Notes: generated by a model not told the origin, from the sequence alone. Shown: positions 17,925 through 25,634, numbered from the stretch's first letter. The stretch: 64,000 nt of DNA from Dyella kyungheensis (GCF_016905005.1 NZ_JADIKC010000001.1:496001-560000); one strand, 5' to 3'. Translations and numbers: made by a program.

Positions 17925-18896
17925 ATGCGCAAGACTCTAATAGCGACCGCAATAGTGTTGGGTCTGGGGCTTACGCTCCCGGCATTCGCTGCCGACAACG
18001 AAAACACTTCGAAAGGATCGAGCACCTTAACCAACACCGATTCGAGCACTCATACCCGCACCGACACCGACACCAACACCTACAGCACTTATGCGACGGG
18101 TGCGGACGGTTCAGCCGCCAGCAGCGGTGGCACGGCGGATTCCTTCAACGTTAGCAAGGCAGTAGCAAACAGCACGCTCAACGGTTCGGTCTCGGACGTG
18201 GCCGTGTGGGGTATCGGCAACTCCGCAGTGAACAAGGGCGACGCCAATGGCGGTCGCGGCTCCAGCGGCGGTAAAGGCGGTGGCGGCTACGGCGGCAAGG
18301 CCTGGGGCGGCAACGGCGGCGACGGCGGCAACGCCGGTGGCGCACATGCCAGCAGCGGCAAGGCCGGCGGTTCGGGCGCCGACTCGGGCGATGCGGCTGG
18401 ACTCGGCGCTTCGTTGGCTGGCGGCGGTGACGGCGGCGACGGCGGCAACGCCGGTGGCATCCGTAACCACAATCGTGCGGGCGGCGGTGGCGGCACGGCA
18501 GGTGGCGGCGCGAACACCGGTGGTACCGGTGGCGCAGGTGGCGCAGGTGCAGGCGGAACCGCCGGCGCAGCATCGCCGACCGCAACCAGCGGCGCAGCGA
18601 GCGCGACGGGCGGCACCAGCGGTGCGGCTACTGCAACGGCAGGAACCGGCGGTGCTGGCGGCGCAGGTGCCGGCAATACCGGTGGCGCAGGCACGGGCGG
18701 AGCTGGCGGTGCTGGCGGTGCTGGCGGTGCAGGCGGCACGACCTCGGCCACCACGGGCGCGTTCGATATGTCGAACCAGATGAACGGTTCGGCGGCGGCA
18801 GCGGCCGGTGTGTCGATCCTCGCCCAGAACAGTGGCGCGGCGGCATTGGTACAGCAGAGCGTGAACGTTCAAGCAAACCTGAACGTGGGTCGCTGA
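17925..18896 (+). CDS. secreted glycine-rich protein, candidate fibre/amyloid subunit
   Basis: This 323-residue protein has a clear Sec signal peptide (MRKTLIATAIVLGLGLTLP, then AFA). A Ser/Thr/Asp/Asn-rich stretch follows (about 25-60), then a segment with VSKAVANSTLNGSVSDVAVW (about 73-95). A low-complexity Gly/Ala-rich core (about 105-275) is built from GGAGGAG-like and GGDGGNAGG repeats, and the non-repetitive C-terminal region contains SILAQNSGAAALVQQSVNVQ. I do not recognise a named family. The first position in an operon with a C39 peptidase and a coiled-coil/beta-barrel exporter-like protein parallels the amyloid subunit of Fap systems. An attenuator-like hairpin follows, as is common after major-subunit genes. 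Function as a surface fibre is inferred. Confidence 0.72.
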   Translation: MRKTLIATAIVLGLGLTLPAFAADNENTSKGSSTLTNTDSSTHTRTDTDTNTYSTYATGADGSAASSGGTADSFNVSKAVANSTLNGSVSDVAVWGIGNSAVNKGDANGGRGSSGGKGGGGYGGKAWGGNGGDGGNAGGAHASSGKAGGSGADSGDAAGLGASLAGGGDGGDGGNAGGIRNHNRAGGGGGTAGGGANTGGTGGAGGAGAGGTAGAASPTATSGAASATGGTSGAATATAGTGGAGGAGAGNTGGAGTGGAGGAGGAGGAGGTTSATTGAFDMSNQMNGSAAAAAGVSILAQNSGAAALVQQSVNVQANLNVGR

Positions 18897-18912
18897 GTGC
18901 GAAAGGGATCAT

Positions 18913-18941
18913 GCACGGTGGAGTCATTCGCTCCACCGTGC
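18913..18941 (+). other. strong RNA hairpin between the first and second operon genes
   Basis: A perfect 11-bp stem GCACGGTGGAG / CTCCACCGTGC with a 7-nt loop lies 16 bp after the glycine-rich protein gene. It has no T-run, so it is more likely an mRNA-stabilising or attenuating structure than a full terminator. It would let the first gene be expressed in excess over those downstream. Confidence 0.65.
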
Positions 18942-19028
18942 GTGATGCTGCGGTGCCGTTGCGCGATGCGACGGTCAGCGCTGTCCGCTTCAATCAGAGG
19001 CGTGGGCTCGCCTCATGGAGATGCTGCC

Positions 19029-19448
19029 GTGCGATCTTTCCAATGGATGCTTCGTATCACCGCCCTCGGTGCGCTCGCCGTTCCCACGGTGCTTTGCGCA
19101 GAGAACGCGGCCATCCCGCAGGACTATCTGGGGCAGGGAGTGGACTCGCCCATGGCCGCCTATGTCGCGGCAAGCCATGTCGATCACCAGGGCGTCGCCA
19201 GCGACCTGGGCGAGAGCGTGGATAGCGCCACCCTGGCCTCCCAGAGCGGCGGCATGCTGGTGCAGCAGAACACCACGTTGACCGGCACCGTGCAGAACAA
19301 CAGCGCCGATCACCTCACCACGGGTGAGAACATCATCAGCGGCGGCGCGGCCGCGGGTGCGGTCGGATTCCCGACCTTGATCCAGAACTCGGGCAACAAC
19401 GTGCTGATCCAGAACGCCACGGTGCTGAGCGTCGAGTTCAAACCATGA
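19029..19448 (+). CDS. small secreted protein with double-glycine motif, fibre-operon gene 2
   Basis: The protein has 139 residues from a GTG start, which is set by GGAG at 19017-19020 eight bases upstream; an ATG at 19047 is an alternative. The signal peptide is RSFQWMLRITALGALAVPTV, ending before LCAEN. The mature part carries VDSATLASQSGG (Gly74-Gly75) and, near the C-terminus, PTLIQNSGNNVLIQNATVLS. The first motif closely matches VSEDTLDEQRGG in the protein at 20143. The second matches the C-terminus of the glycine-rich protein. The gene overlaps the C39 peptidase gene by 4 bp (ATGA), which implies coupled translation. It could be a nucleator or minor subunit. I do not recognise a named family. 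Confidence 0.7.
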   Translation: MRSFQWMLRITALGALAVPTVLCAENAAIPQDYLGQGVDSPMAAYVAASHVDHQGVASDLGESVDSATLASQSGGMLVQQNTTLTGTVQNNSADHLTTGENIISGGAAAGAVGFPTLIQNSGNNVLIQNATVLSVEFKP

Positions 19449-20131
19449 ACATGCGTGCGGCGCTGCTGATCGTATTGGCGGCGTTGCCGGTGCACAGTCG
19501 CGCGTCCACGCCGGTGACGGTGGTCAGCAGTGGCCCGGGTTCGTACACGGTGCGCCTGACCAGCCTCAAGGAGGCGCGTTACAAGAGCACCATCCACCAG
19601 AAATACGATTTCAGCTGCGGCTCGGCCGCGGTGGCCACGCTGCTGACCTACCAGTACGGCTATCCGGTGAACGAGCAGGTCGCGTTCGAGCAGATGTATC
19701 TGCACGGCGACCAGGCCAAGATCAACAAGGAAGGTTTTTCGATGCTGGATCTCAAGCGTTTCCTCGATGCCAATGGCTTCGATGCGGACGGCTTCAAGGT
19801 GCCCATCGAAAAGCTCCAGCAGGAAAACCTGCCGGCCATCGTGCTCATCGACGAAAAGGGCTATCACCATTTCGTAGTGGTCAAGGGTATGCGCAACAAC
19901 CGCTTGCTGGTGGGCGATCCCGCTCGCGGCACGCGCGTGTTGTCGCAGGCCAAGTTCATGACGCTGTGGAAGAACGGACTGGTCTTCGTGATCCACAACC
20001 GCCGCAACCTGGCGGTGTTCAACAGCCCCAATGATTGGAAAGTGGCGCCTGCGGCGCCCATAGGCGATGCCATCGATCGCAACGGCCTCTACAACACCGT
20101 GATGCCCAAGAAAGGGCCGGACGATATTTGA
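19445..20131 (+). CDS. periplasmic C39-family cysteine peptidase (FapD-like)
   Basis: This 228-residue protein has a signal peptide (MNMRAALLIVLAALPVHSRA) and a single C39 peptidase domain. The catalytic Cys is in YDFSCGSAAVATLLTYQYG, the His in GYHHFVVVKG and the Asp in LLVGDPARGT. C39 peptidases cut after double-glycine motifs. Most are fused to ABC exporters, but stand-alone exported ones such as FapD occur in functional-amyloid operons. No transporter domains are present here. The neighbours on both sides encode TLxxQxGG motifs, which are obvious candidate substrates. The order peptidase, small secreted protein, barrel protein matches FapD-FapE-FapF. Confidence 0.85.
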   Translation: MNMRAALLIVLAALPVHSRASTPVTVVSSGPGSYTVRLTSLKEARYKSTIHQKYDFSCGSAAVATLLTYQYGYPVNEQVAFEQMYLHGDQAKINKEGFSMLDLKRFLDANGFDADGFKVPIEKLQQENLPAIVLIDEKGYHHFVVVKGMRNNRLLVGDPARGTRVLSQAKFMTLWKNGLVFVIHNRRNLAVFNSPNDWKVAPAAPIGDAIDRNGLYNTVMPKKGPDDI

Positions 20132-20142
20132 GGGACACACTG

Positions 20143-20748
20143 ATGAAAGCGGTTGCATACATCGTTGGCTTTGGCGCTCTCTTTGTCGCATGCGGTAGTT
20201 GCGTCGTGGGGGCGCAGGCGCAGGATGGTGCGACCACGGTGACAGCGGCTGCCGTGGCAGCGCATGCGCCTGCGCCGGCTGAAGCGCTGGCGAGCGTGGT
20301 GACGGGTATCCCGACCTCCGACAACGGCCTGCCCGGCTGGGCTGCGGTGAGCGAAGACACGCTCGACGAGCAGCGCGGCGGCTTCGACCTGGGCAACGGC
20401 CTGGTGGCCTCGTTCGGGATCGACCGCGCCGTCTACGTCAACGGCAATCTGGTCACCTCCACCAGTTTCAACATTCCCGACGTCGCGCACATGACCACCG
20501 CGCAGGCGCAAGCCATGCAGACGGCGCTCAACACGGTGCAGGTCACGCAGATCGGTCCGAACAACACCTTCGATCCCTCCGCGCTCGCCTCGAAGATGGG
20601 CGGCACGGTGATCCAGAACACCTTGAACAACCAGAACATCCAGAACATCACCACCATCAACGCATCGACCAATTCGCTCAACGCATTCCGCGAGGGGAGT
20701 CTGCAGGAGGCTTTGCAGCAGGCGCAGTTGCAATCCCTGGGTCACTGA
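20143..20748 (+). CDS. secreted protein with double-glycine motif, fibre-operon gene 4 (FapE position)
   Basis: This 201-residue protein has an N-terminal export signal (MKAVAYIVGFGALFVACGSC) that could be cut by signal peptidase I after AQA or, less likely, be lipidated. VSEDTLDEQRGG (Gly79-Gly80) is followed by FDLGNGLVASFGIDRAVYV and VNGNLV. Later comes TVIQNTLNNQNIQNITTINA, rich in Gln and Asn and similar to motifs in operon proteins 1 and 2, then a helix-like Gln-rich tail (EALQQAQLQSL). The gene begins 11 bp after the C39 peptidase gene. It may be a subunit or cap processed by that peptidase. Family not recognised beyond this context. Confidence 0.7.
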   Translation: MKAVAYIVGFGALFVACGSCVVGAQAQDGATTVTAAAVAAHAPAPAEALASVVTGIPTSDNGLPGWAAVSEDTLDEQRGGFDLGNGLVASFGIDRAVYVNGNLVTSTSFNIPDVAHMTTAQAQAMQTALNTVQVTQIGPNNTFDPSALASKMGGTVIQNTLNNQNIQNITTINASTNSLNAFREGSLQEALQQAQLQSLGH

Positions 20749-20856
20749 CAGGGCAGACGCAGCAGGGGCTGGGCTGTTACCGCAAACACGCCGTGCTTGC
20801 TCAAGCGCGGCGTGTTGATAAGTACGACATCGAACCATGAGTCATGAGGAAGCATG

Positions 20857-22305
20857 ATGCGACACTCAGCGTGGCGATACGTTTGGTCGGCGGGATGTGC
20901 CGGATTGGTGGCGCTGGGCTTGCCTGTCTCGGCGCAGCAGGAGTCACCGTCGCCGCCGGGGGCATCACCCGCGACGGCCAACAACACCATTTCAGCGGCG
21001 CCCTCCGGGAGTTCCGCAGCGGTCGATCCGGACGAGTTGCGCAAGCGGGTGGCCGAGCAGGGCGACCGCATCGATGCCATGCGCAGCCAGATCAGTGCGC
21101 AGATCGCCCAGCTCGATGCGATGAAGCGCGCCCTGGCCGAACAGGAGGCCGACTACAAGTCGTTGCGCCATGCCGTGGGCATCGACGTGCTGGACAAGCA
21201 GCGCGCCGGCAGCATCGCGACAGGCGGTCCTGGAGCGTCTGCGCTGCCCATGCCGGCCGGCGATGCGGTGGCCGCCAACGCGCCACAACAGCAACCGGTG
21301 GGCGAAGCGCCCAAGGCCGATACGCGTCCGCCCGAGGTGGCGCCGATCTTCCAGCAGCCCGGCGTGCTGACGCCCAAGGGCAAGTTCATCATGGAGCCGG
21401 CCTACCAGTTTGGTTATTCGTCGGTCGATCGCGTGGCGCTGGTGGGCTACACGGTGATCCCCGCCATCCTGATCGGCCTGATCGATGCGCGGCAGGTGCG
21501 CACGACCACGCAGGTCGGCTGGCTGACCACGCGTTACGGCCTCAGCAACCGGCTCGAAGTGGAAGTCCGCGTGCCTTACGTCTATGCGCACGAGGACGTG
21601 ACCAGCCGTGAGATCTTCACCGGCAGCGCCACCGACAAGGCGTTCGGCAACAGCGGCCACGGCCTGGGCGATATCGAAGCGACCGCGCGCTATCAGTTGA
21701 ATGTCGGCGGCCCGGACAAGGCCTATTACGTCGGCTGGCTGCGCGTGAAGTCGAACACCGGCAAGGATCCGTTCCAGGTCACCACGGACTGCGTGCAACG
21801 TTGCGTGGAGAACGTGATCGGCCAGGTCGATCTCGCGGCTACCGGCACCGGCCTGCCGCTGACGCAGCCGGTGGGTACCGGCTTCTGGGCCATCCAGCCG
21901 GGCGTGACCTGGCTGTATCCCACCGACCCGGTGGTGTTCTTCGGCAACTTCAGCTACCTCTACAACGTGCCGCGCGACGACGTGACGCGCAAGATCCTGC
22001 TCGGTGGCACCGAGAATCTGGGCAAGGTGAAGCTGGGCGACATCGTCGACGTCAGCGTGGGCATGGGCCTTTCGCTCAACGAGAAAGCGTCGATCAGTAT
22101 CGGCTACGACCAGAGCTTCGTCGGCGCCACCAAGCAGAACAACCACAACGTGCCCGGCTCGACCAAGATCGTGCTCGGCACGCTCCTGATCGGCGGCTCA
22201 TGGCGCTTCAGCGACAAGCGCACGCTCAACTTCACCCTGGGCGTCGGCGTGACGCGCGATACACCGGACGCGACGGTGACCGTGCGCGTGCCGATGATGT
22301 TCTAG
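20857..22305 (+). CDS. outer-membrane coiled-coil/beta-barrel protein (FapF-like exporter)
   Basis: This 482-residue protein has a signal peptide ending in LPVSAQQ. A predicted coiled coil follows (about 50-95, DELRKRVAEQGDRIDAMRSQ and continuing heptads), then a linker, and a beta-barrel from about residue 165. Barrel evidence is the regular amphipathic strands (EPAYQFGYSSVDRVALVGYT, LNFTLGVGVTRD) and final aromatic PMMF. A coiled coil before a barrel is the architecture of FapF, the trimeric outer-membrane transporter of Pseudomonas functional amyloid. GAGGA at 20846-20850 favours the ATG at 20857 over 20854. It is the last gene of the operon; a 13-bp hairpin follows. Confidence 0.78.
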   Translation: MRHSAWRYVWSAGCAGLVALGLPVSAQQESPSPPGASPATANNTISAAPSGSSAAVDPDELRKRVAEQGDRIDAMRSQISAQIAQLDAMKRALAEQEADYKSLRHAVGIDVLDKQRAGSIATGGPGASALPMPAGDAVAANAPQQQPVGEAPKADTRPPEVAPIFQQPGVLTPKGKFIMEPAYQFGYSSVDRVALVGYTVIPAILIGLIDARQVRTTTQVGWLTTRYGLSNRLEVEVRVPYVYAHEDVTSREIFTGSATDKAFGNSGHGLGDIEATARYQLNVGGPDKAYYVGWLRVKSNTGKDPFQVTTDCVQRCVENVIGQVDLAATGTGLPLTQPVGTGFWAIQPGVTWLYPTDPVVFFGNFSYLYNVPRDDVTRKILLGGTENLGKVKLGDIVDVSVGMGLSLNEKASISIGYDQSFVGATKQNNHNVPGSTKIVLGTLLIGGSWRFSDKRTLNFTLGVGVTRDTPDATVTVRVPMMF

Positions 22306-22317
22306 AGCCAGGAATGC

Positions 22318-22347
22318 GAGCACGCCAACGACGCCGTTGGCGTGCTC
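22318..22347. terminator. long hairpin between convergent genes
   Basis: A perfect 13-bp stem GAGCACGCCAACG / CGTTGGCGTGCTC with a 4-nt loop overlaps the stop codon of the glutathione S-transferase gene. No T-run flanks it on either side, so termination efficiency is uncertain. Confidence 0.5.
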
Positions 22348-22954
22348 AGAGACCTTCCTGCTGCAGCGCCGACTTCACGCCGGCATCGTCCTGCATGCGC
22401 TGATGGAAGCGGGCGAGGTTGTGCAGTTCGGACAAGTCCACGCCCCTGCCCATGGCCCAGCGCAGCACCACGTACAGGTACGGATCGGCGAACGAGCGCG
22501 TGCCGGTAAGCCAGTCGCGGCCTTCGAGCTGGGCATCGAGACGCTGATAGTAGCCGCGCAAGCGTTCGATGGCGCGGCAGCGCAAGGCATCCTGCGCTTC
22601 TTCGCCATCGATGAAGCGCTCCGGGCGGAACACCGGCCGGTACATCGGATGCAGGTCGGAGTTGATGTAAGCCAGCCAGCGATTCACTTCCGCACGGCCC
22701 CGCGCACCTTCGCCGCCCAGGCCGGCCAGCGGAAACTTGTCCGCCAGATAGTTGAGGATGGCCGCGTTCTCGGTCAGCACCCAGCCGTCCGGTTCCTGCA
22801 GGGCAGGCACCACGCCCGACGGATTGATTTTCAGGTAGTCGGCCGAGCCAAGCTCTTCGCGCGCGACGCGATGCGTCGTGTACGGCTGGCCGATCCATTC
22901 GAGCACGATGTGGTCGGCGAGCGAGCAGGCGCCCGGCAGGTAGTACAACTTCAT
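22346..22954 (-). CDS. glutathione S-transferase
   Basis: This 202-residue cytoplasmic enzyme has an N-terminal thioredoxin-fold domain (MKLYYLPGACSLADHIVLEW) and the cis-Pro/glutathione-binding NPSGVVPAL and LTENAAILNYLAD. A helical C-terminal domain contains WLTGTRSFADPYLYVVLRW. PGACS near the N-terminus supplies the cysteine typical of bacterial beta-class GSTs. It conjugates or reduces electrophiles with glutathione; the actual substrate is unknown. It is convergent with the fibre operon and upstream in direction of nothing obvious, so it is probably monocistronic. Confidence 0.9.
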   Translation of the reverse strand: MKLYYLPGACSLADHIVLEWIGQPYTTHRVAREELGSADYLKINPSGVVPALQEPDGWVLTENAAILNYLADKFPLAGLGGEGARGRAEVNRWLAYINSDLHPMYRPVFRPERFIDGEEAQDALRCRAIERLRGYYQRLDAQLEGRDWLTGTRSFADPYLYVVLRWAMGRGVDLSELHNLARFHQRMQDDAGVKSALQQEGL

Positions 22955-23011
22955 GGGGATCGTCCTGGTGTGGTCTTATCCATGAAGTGTCGCCTGCCGG
23001 GCTTGCCACGC

Positions 23012-23698
23012 TCAAGCCGATTCTTGCGCTCGCAGGCGGTGGCGTTGCATCAACCAGCCGCCGCCGCACACGCCGATCACCAGCACGGCGTCGAGCAGAT
23101 AGCTGGCCCAGCCATGCGTTTCGAACCACGGCGACAACCAATGGTCGTGCGCGATCATGCGGGCCGCCGTCCACGCGATGGCGCCTGCGCCGATGTAGAC
23201 GATCACCGGGAAACGTTCGATCAGCCGCAGGATCAGCGACGAACCCCACACCACCAGCGGCACGCTGATCGCCAGTCCGATGACCACCAGCACCATGTGC
23301 CCCTTGGCCGCGCCGGCGATGGCCAGCACGTTGTCCATGCCCATCAGCGCATCGGCGACGATGATCGTGCGCATGGCTGCCCAGAAACTGCCCGCGGCAC
23401 CGACCTCGTGCGCAGGATGACTGTCCGGTTGCAGCAGCTTCCATGCGATCGGCAACAGCAACGCGCCGCCCACCAGCATCAGACCCGGCAGCTTGAGCAG
23501 ATACACCACCACGCCGGTCAGCAGCAGGCGCACCGCGATCGCGCCCACGGTGCCCCACAGCACGGCTTTTTTCTGGATATGCCGGGGCAGCCGGCGCGCG
23601 GCCAGCGCGATCACGATGGCGTTGTCGCCCGCGAGCACGAGGTCGAGCAGCACGATGGCCAGCAGGCCGGAGAGGAATTCGGTGACGACAAGGTCCAT
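23012..23698 (-). CDS. TerC/YjbE-family membrane protein, probable Mn2+ exporter
   Basis: This 228-residue protein has about seven hydrophobic helices. The family signature acidic motifs are in VLLDLVLAGDNAIVIALAAR and IIVADALMGMDNVLAIAGAA, each with Asp and Asn within the membrane. TerC-family proteins of this type export manganese or supply it to secreted enzymes. The start MDLVVTEF at 23698 follows family N-termini; an upstream ATG at 23734 is less likely. The leader contains the two conserved ends of a yybP-ykoY element (see 23755-23880), which strongly supports a manganese role. Confidence 0.88.
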   Translation of the reverse strand: MDLVVTEFLSGLLAIVLLDLVLAGDNAIVIALAARRLPRHIQKKAVLWGTVGAIAVRLLLTGVVVYLLKLPGLMLVGGALLLPIAWKLLQPDSHPAHEVGAAGSFWAAMRTIIVADALMGMDNVLAIAGAAKGHMVLVVIGLAISVPLVVWGSSLILRLIERFPVIVYIGAGAIAWTAARMIAHDHWLSPWFETHGWASYLLDAVLVIGVCGGGWLMQRHRLRAQESA

Positions 23699-23754
23699 GT
23701 ACGGGTCTCTGCGCGTCGGGACAAATGCAACCACGACGGACGCGCGCGGCCCGT

Positions 23755-23880
23755 CATGACTGCAAAAGTCTCGTTCGCGGAAGAACCGCCGCAGCGACCG
23801 GAGCGTGGTGACGCTCGTGATGACGACCGCTGCACGAACACCGACGAAGCCGGCGTTCGGAACTACTCCCTTTTGGGATC
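23755..23880 (-). promoter_or_regulatory. yybP-ykoY (manganese) riboswitch candidate
   Basis: Read leftwards, the leader starts with AAAAGGGAGTAGTTCC (GGGAGTAG at 23870-23863) and ends with GAGACTTTTGC (23772-23762). These are the conserved 5-prime and 3-prime segments of the yybP-ykoY aptamer, with GC-rich helices and GTCATCACG between them. The length is right, and the downstream gene is a TerC-type protein, the classic target. A covariance-model match was not run. High Mn2+ would be expected to turn expression on. Confidence 0.82.
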
Positions 23881-23976
23881 AGTATCTGCGCATTGTCGAG
23901 GTCCGCGTGCGCGGGCGTCAAGCTGCACAAAGCGGGCAAAACCACTACTGTCGCTCCCACCGCCGCGAGGTCTCCC

Positions 23977-25428
23977 ATGAGTGCGCCCGATATCCGCTCC
24001 GCAAAGCGCCCCGATCCCGACCAACCGATGGTCGACGTGGCCGACTACGTCGTCGACTACCCGATCGAGTCCACCGAGGCGTACGACACCGCGCGCTACA
24101 TGTTGCTGGACTCGCTCGCCACGGCCTTGATGGCAATGAAGTTTCCCGAGTGCGTGAAGCACCTGGGCCCGGTCGTCCCGGGCGCGAACCTGCCGGGCGG
24201 CGCCCGCGTGCCGGGCACCAGCCACGAGCTGGATCCGATGCAGGCGGCCTTCGCCATCGGCACCCAGATCCGCTGGCTGGACTTCAACGACACCTGGCTG
24301 GCGGCCGAGTGGGGTCATCCGTCGGACAACCTGGGCAGCATCCTGGCCGTCGCCGATTACCTCAGCCGCAAGGCCGAGCGCGAGGGCGGCCGGCCGATGA
24401 CCGTGCGCGACGTGCTCACCTACGCCATCAAGGCCCACGAGATCCAGGGCTGCTACGCGCTCAAGAACAGCTTCAACCGCGTCGGCCAGGACCATGTGAT
24501 CCTGGTGCGCCTGGCTTCCACGGCGGTGGCCACGGCCATGCTGGGCGGCTCCAGGGAGCAGATCGTCACGGCCATCTCCCATAGCTGGATCGACAACGGC
24601 GCGCTGCGCACCTATCGCCACGCCCCGAACACTGGCCCACGCAAGAGCTGGGCGGCCGGCGACGCCTGCCGCCGCGCCGTGACCCATGCCATCAATGCGG
24701 TGTACCGGGGCGTGGTCGGCTACCCGTCGGCGCTCAGCGCCAAGACCTGGGGCTATTACGACGTGGCTTTCAAGGGCAACGAGTTCCAGTTCGAGCGCCC
24801 GTTCGGCAGCTATGTGATGGAAAACGTGCTGTTCAAGATCAGCTTTCCGGCCGAATTCCACGCCCAGACGGCCGTCGAGTGCGCCATGCAGCTGCACGGC
24901 GCCGTGGCCGGCCGGATCGACCAGATCGAGCAGGTGGTGATCGAGACCCAGCAAGCGGGCCTGCGCATCATCGACAAGACCGGCCCGCTGGCCAACTACG
25001 CCGACCGCGATCACTGCATTCAATATATGGTGGCGGTGCCGTTGATCTTCGGCCGCCTGACGGCCGACGACTATAACGATGAGGTGGCCGCCGACCCCCG
25101 CATCGACGCCTTGCGCGCCAAGACAGTGGTCAGCGAGAACCCCCGGTTCACCCAGGACTACTTCGATCCCGAGAAACGTTACATCGGCAACTCAGTTCAG
25201 GTGTTCTTTAAGGACGGCTCGAGCACCGAAAAGGTCTCCATCGACTTCCCGATCGGTCATCGCAGGCGCCGGGGGGAGGGTATCCCCGTGTTGTTAAAGA
25301 AGTTCGAGGCTGCCATGCGAAGCCAGCTGCCGTCCCATCGGGTCAAAACGATCCTGAACGCCACGGCAGACCCCGTTAAGCTAGATGCCATGCCGATCCA
25401 CGAGTTCCTTGGTTTCTTCACGCTGTAA
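23977..25428 (+). CDS. prpD: 2-methylcitrate dehydratase (MmgE/PrpD family)
   Basis: This 483-residue cytoplasmic protein of the MmgE/PrpD fold dehydrates 2-methylcitrate to 2-methylaconitate in propionate oxidation. It shows YMLLDSLATALMAM, QIRWLDFNDTWLAAEWGHPS (the DFND motif typical of PrpD), AIKAHEIQGCYALKNSFNR and SFPAEFHAQTAVECA. GCGAGG at 23965-23970 precedes the ATG. It is not adjacent to prpB/prpC: the fibre operon, GST and TerC genes lie between. No acnD/prpF pair is seen, consistent with use of PrpD. It is divergent from the riboswitch-controlled TerC gene. Confidence 0.93.
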   Translation: MSAPDIRSAKRPDPDQPMVDVADYVVDYPIESTEAYDTARYMLLDSLATALMAMKFPECVKHLGPVVPGANLPGGARVPGTSHELDPMQAAFAIGTQIRWLDFNDTWLAAEWGHPSDNLGSILAVADYLSRKAEREGGRPMTVRDVLTYAIKAHEIQGCYALKNSFNRVGQDHVILVRLASTAVATAMLGGSREQIVTAISHSWIDNGALRTYRHAPNTGPRKSWAAGDACRRAVTHAINAVYRGVVGYPSALSAKTWGYYDVAFKGNEFQFERPFGSYVMENVLFKISFPAEFHAQTAVECAMQLHGAVAGRIDQIEQVVIETQQAGLRIIDKTGPLANYADRDHCIQYMVAVPLIFGRLTADDYNDEVAADPRIDALRAKTVVSENPRFTQDYFDPEKRYIGNSVQVFFKDGSSTEKVSIDFPIGHRRRRGEGIPVLLKKFEAAMRSQLPSHRVKTILNATADPVKLDAMPIHEFLGFFTL

Positions 25429-25478
25429 AGACGGCGTGAGCTGAAAATGAACGGGCGTTTGGGGTCGATTTGCAATTG

Positions 25479-25634
25479 CTTAACTTTTGCTAAGCTACTC
25501 CGCGCCCGTTTCGGGTAAAACAAGCACTAGGTTCGAAGTCAGGTTCGCGGTTCACTAGGAGTGGAATCACGGCTTGATCGCTTTTCCCGTCTGGGGTGAA
25601 CGGACGCGTACACCAATAAACGAGGAGACACCTG
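25479..25634 (+). promoter_or_regulatory. promoter region and conserved leader of the first ompA-like gene
   Basis: The segment TTTTGCTAAGCTACTCCGCG near 25485-25508 resembles TTTTGCTACACTCCGCCGCG upstream of the second paralogue (near 26951). Both leaders share CCGTCTGGGGTG, AACGGACGCG, CCAATAA and the ribosome-binding site GAGGAGACACCTG before the ATG. The shared upstream part is a likely promoter core; exact -35/-10 assignment is not secure. Confidence 0.5.

Noticed and set aside
17925-18896. Similarity of the glycine-rich protein to mycobacterial PE_PGRS proteins
   Set aside because: Only the GGAGGAG-like composition is shared. There is a Sec signal instead of a PE domain, and the gene context is different.
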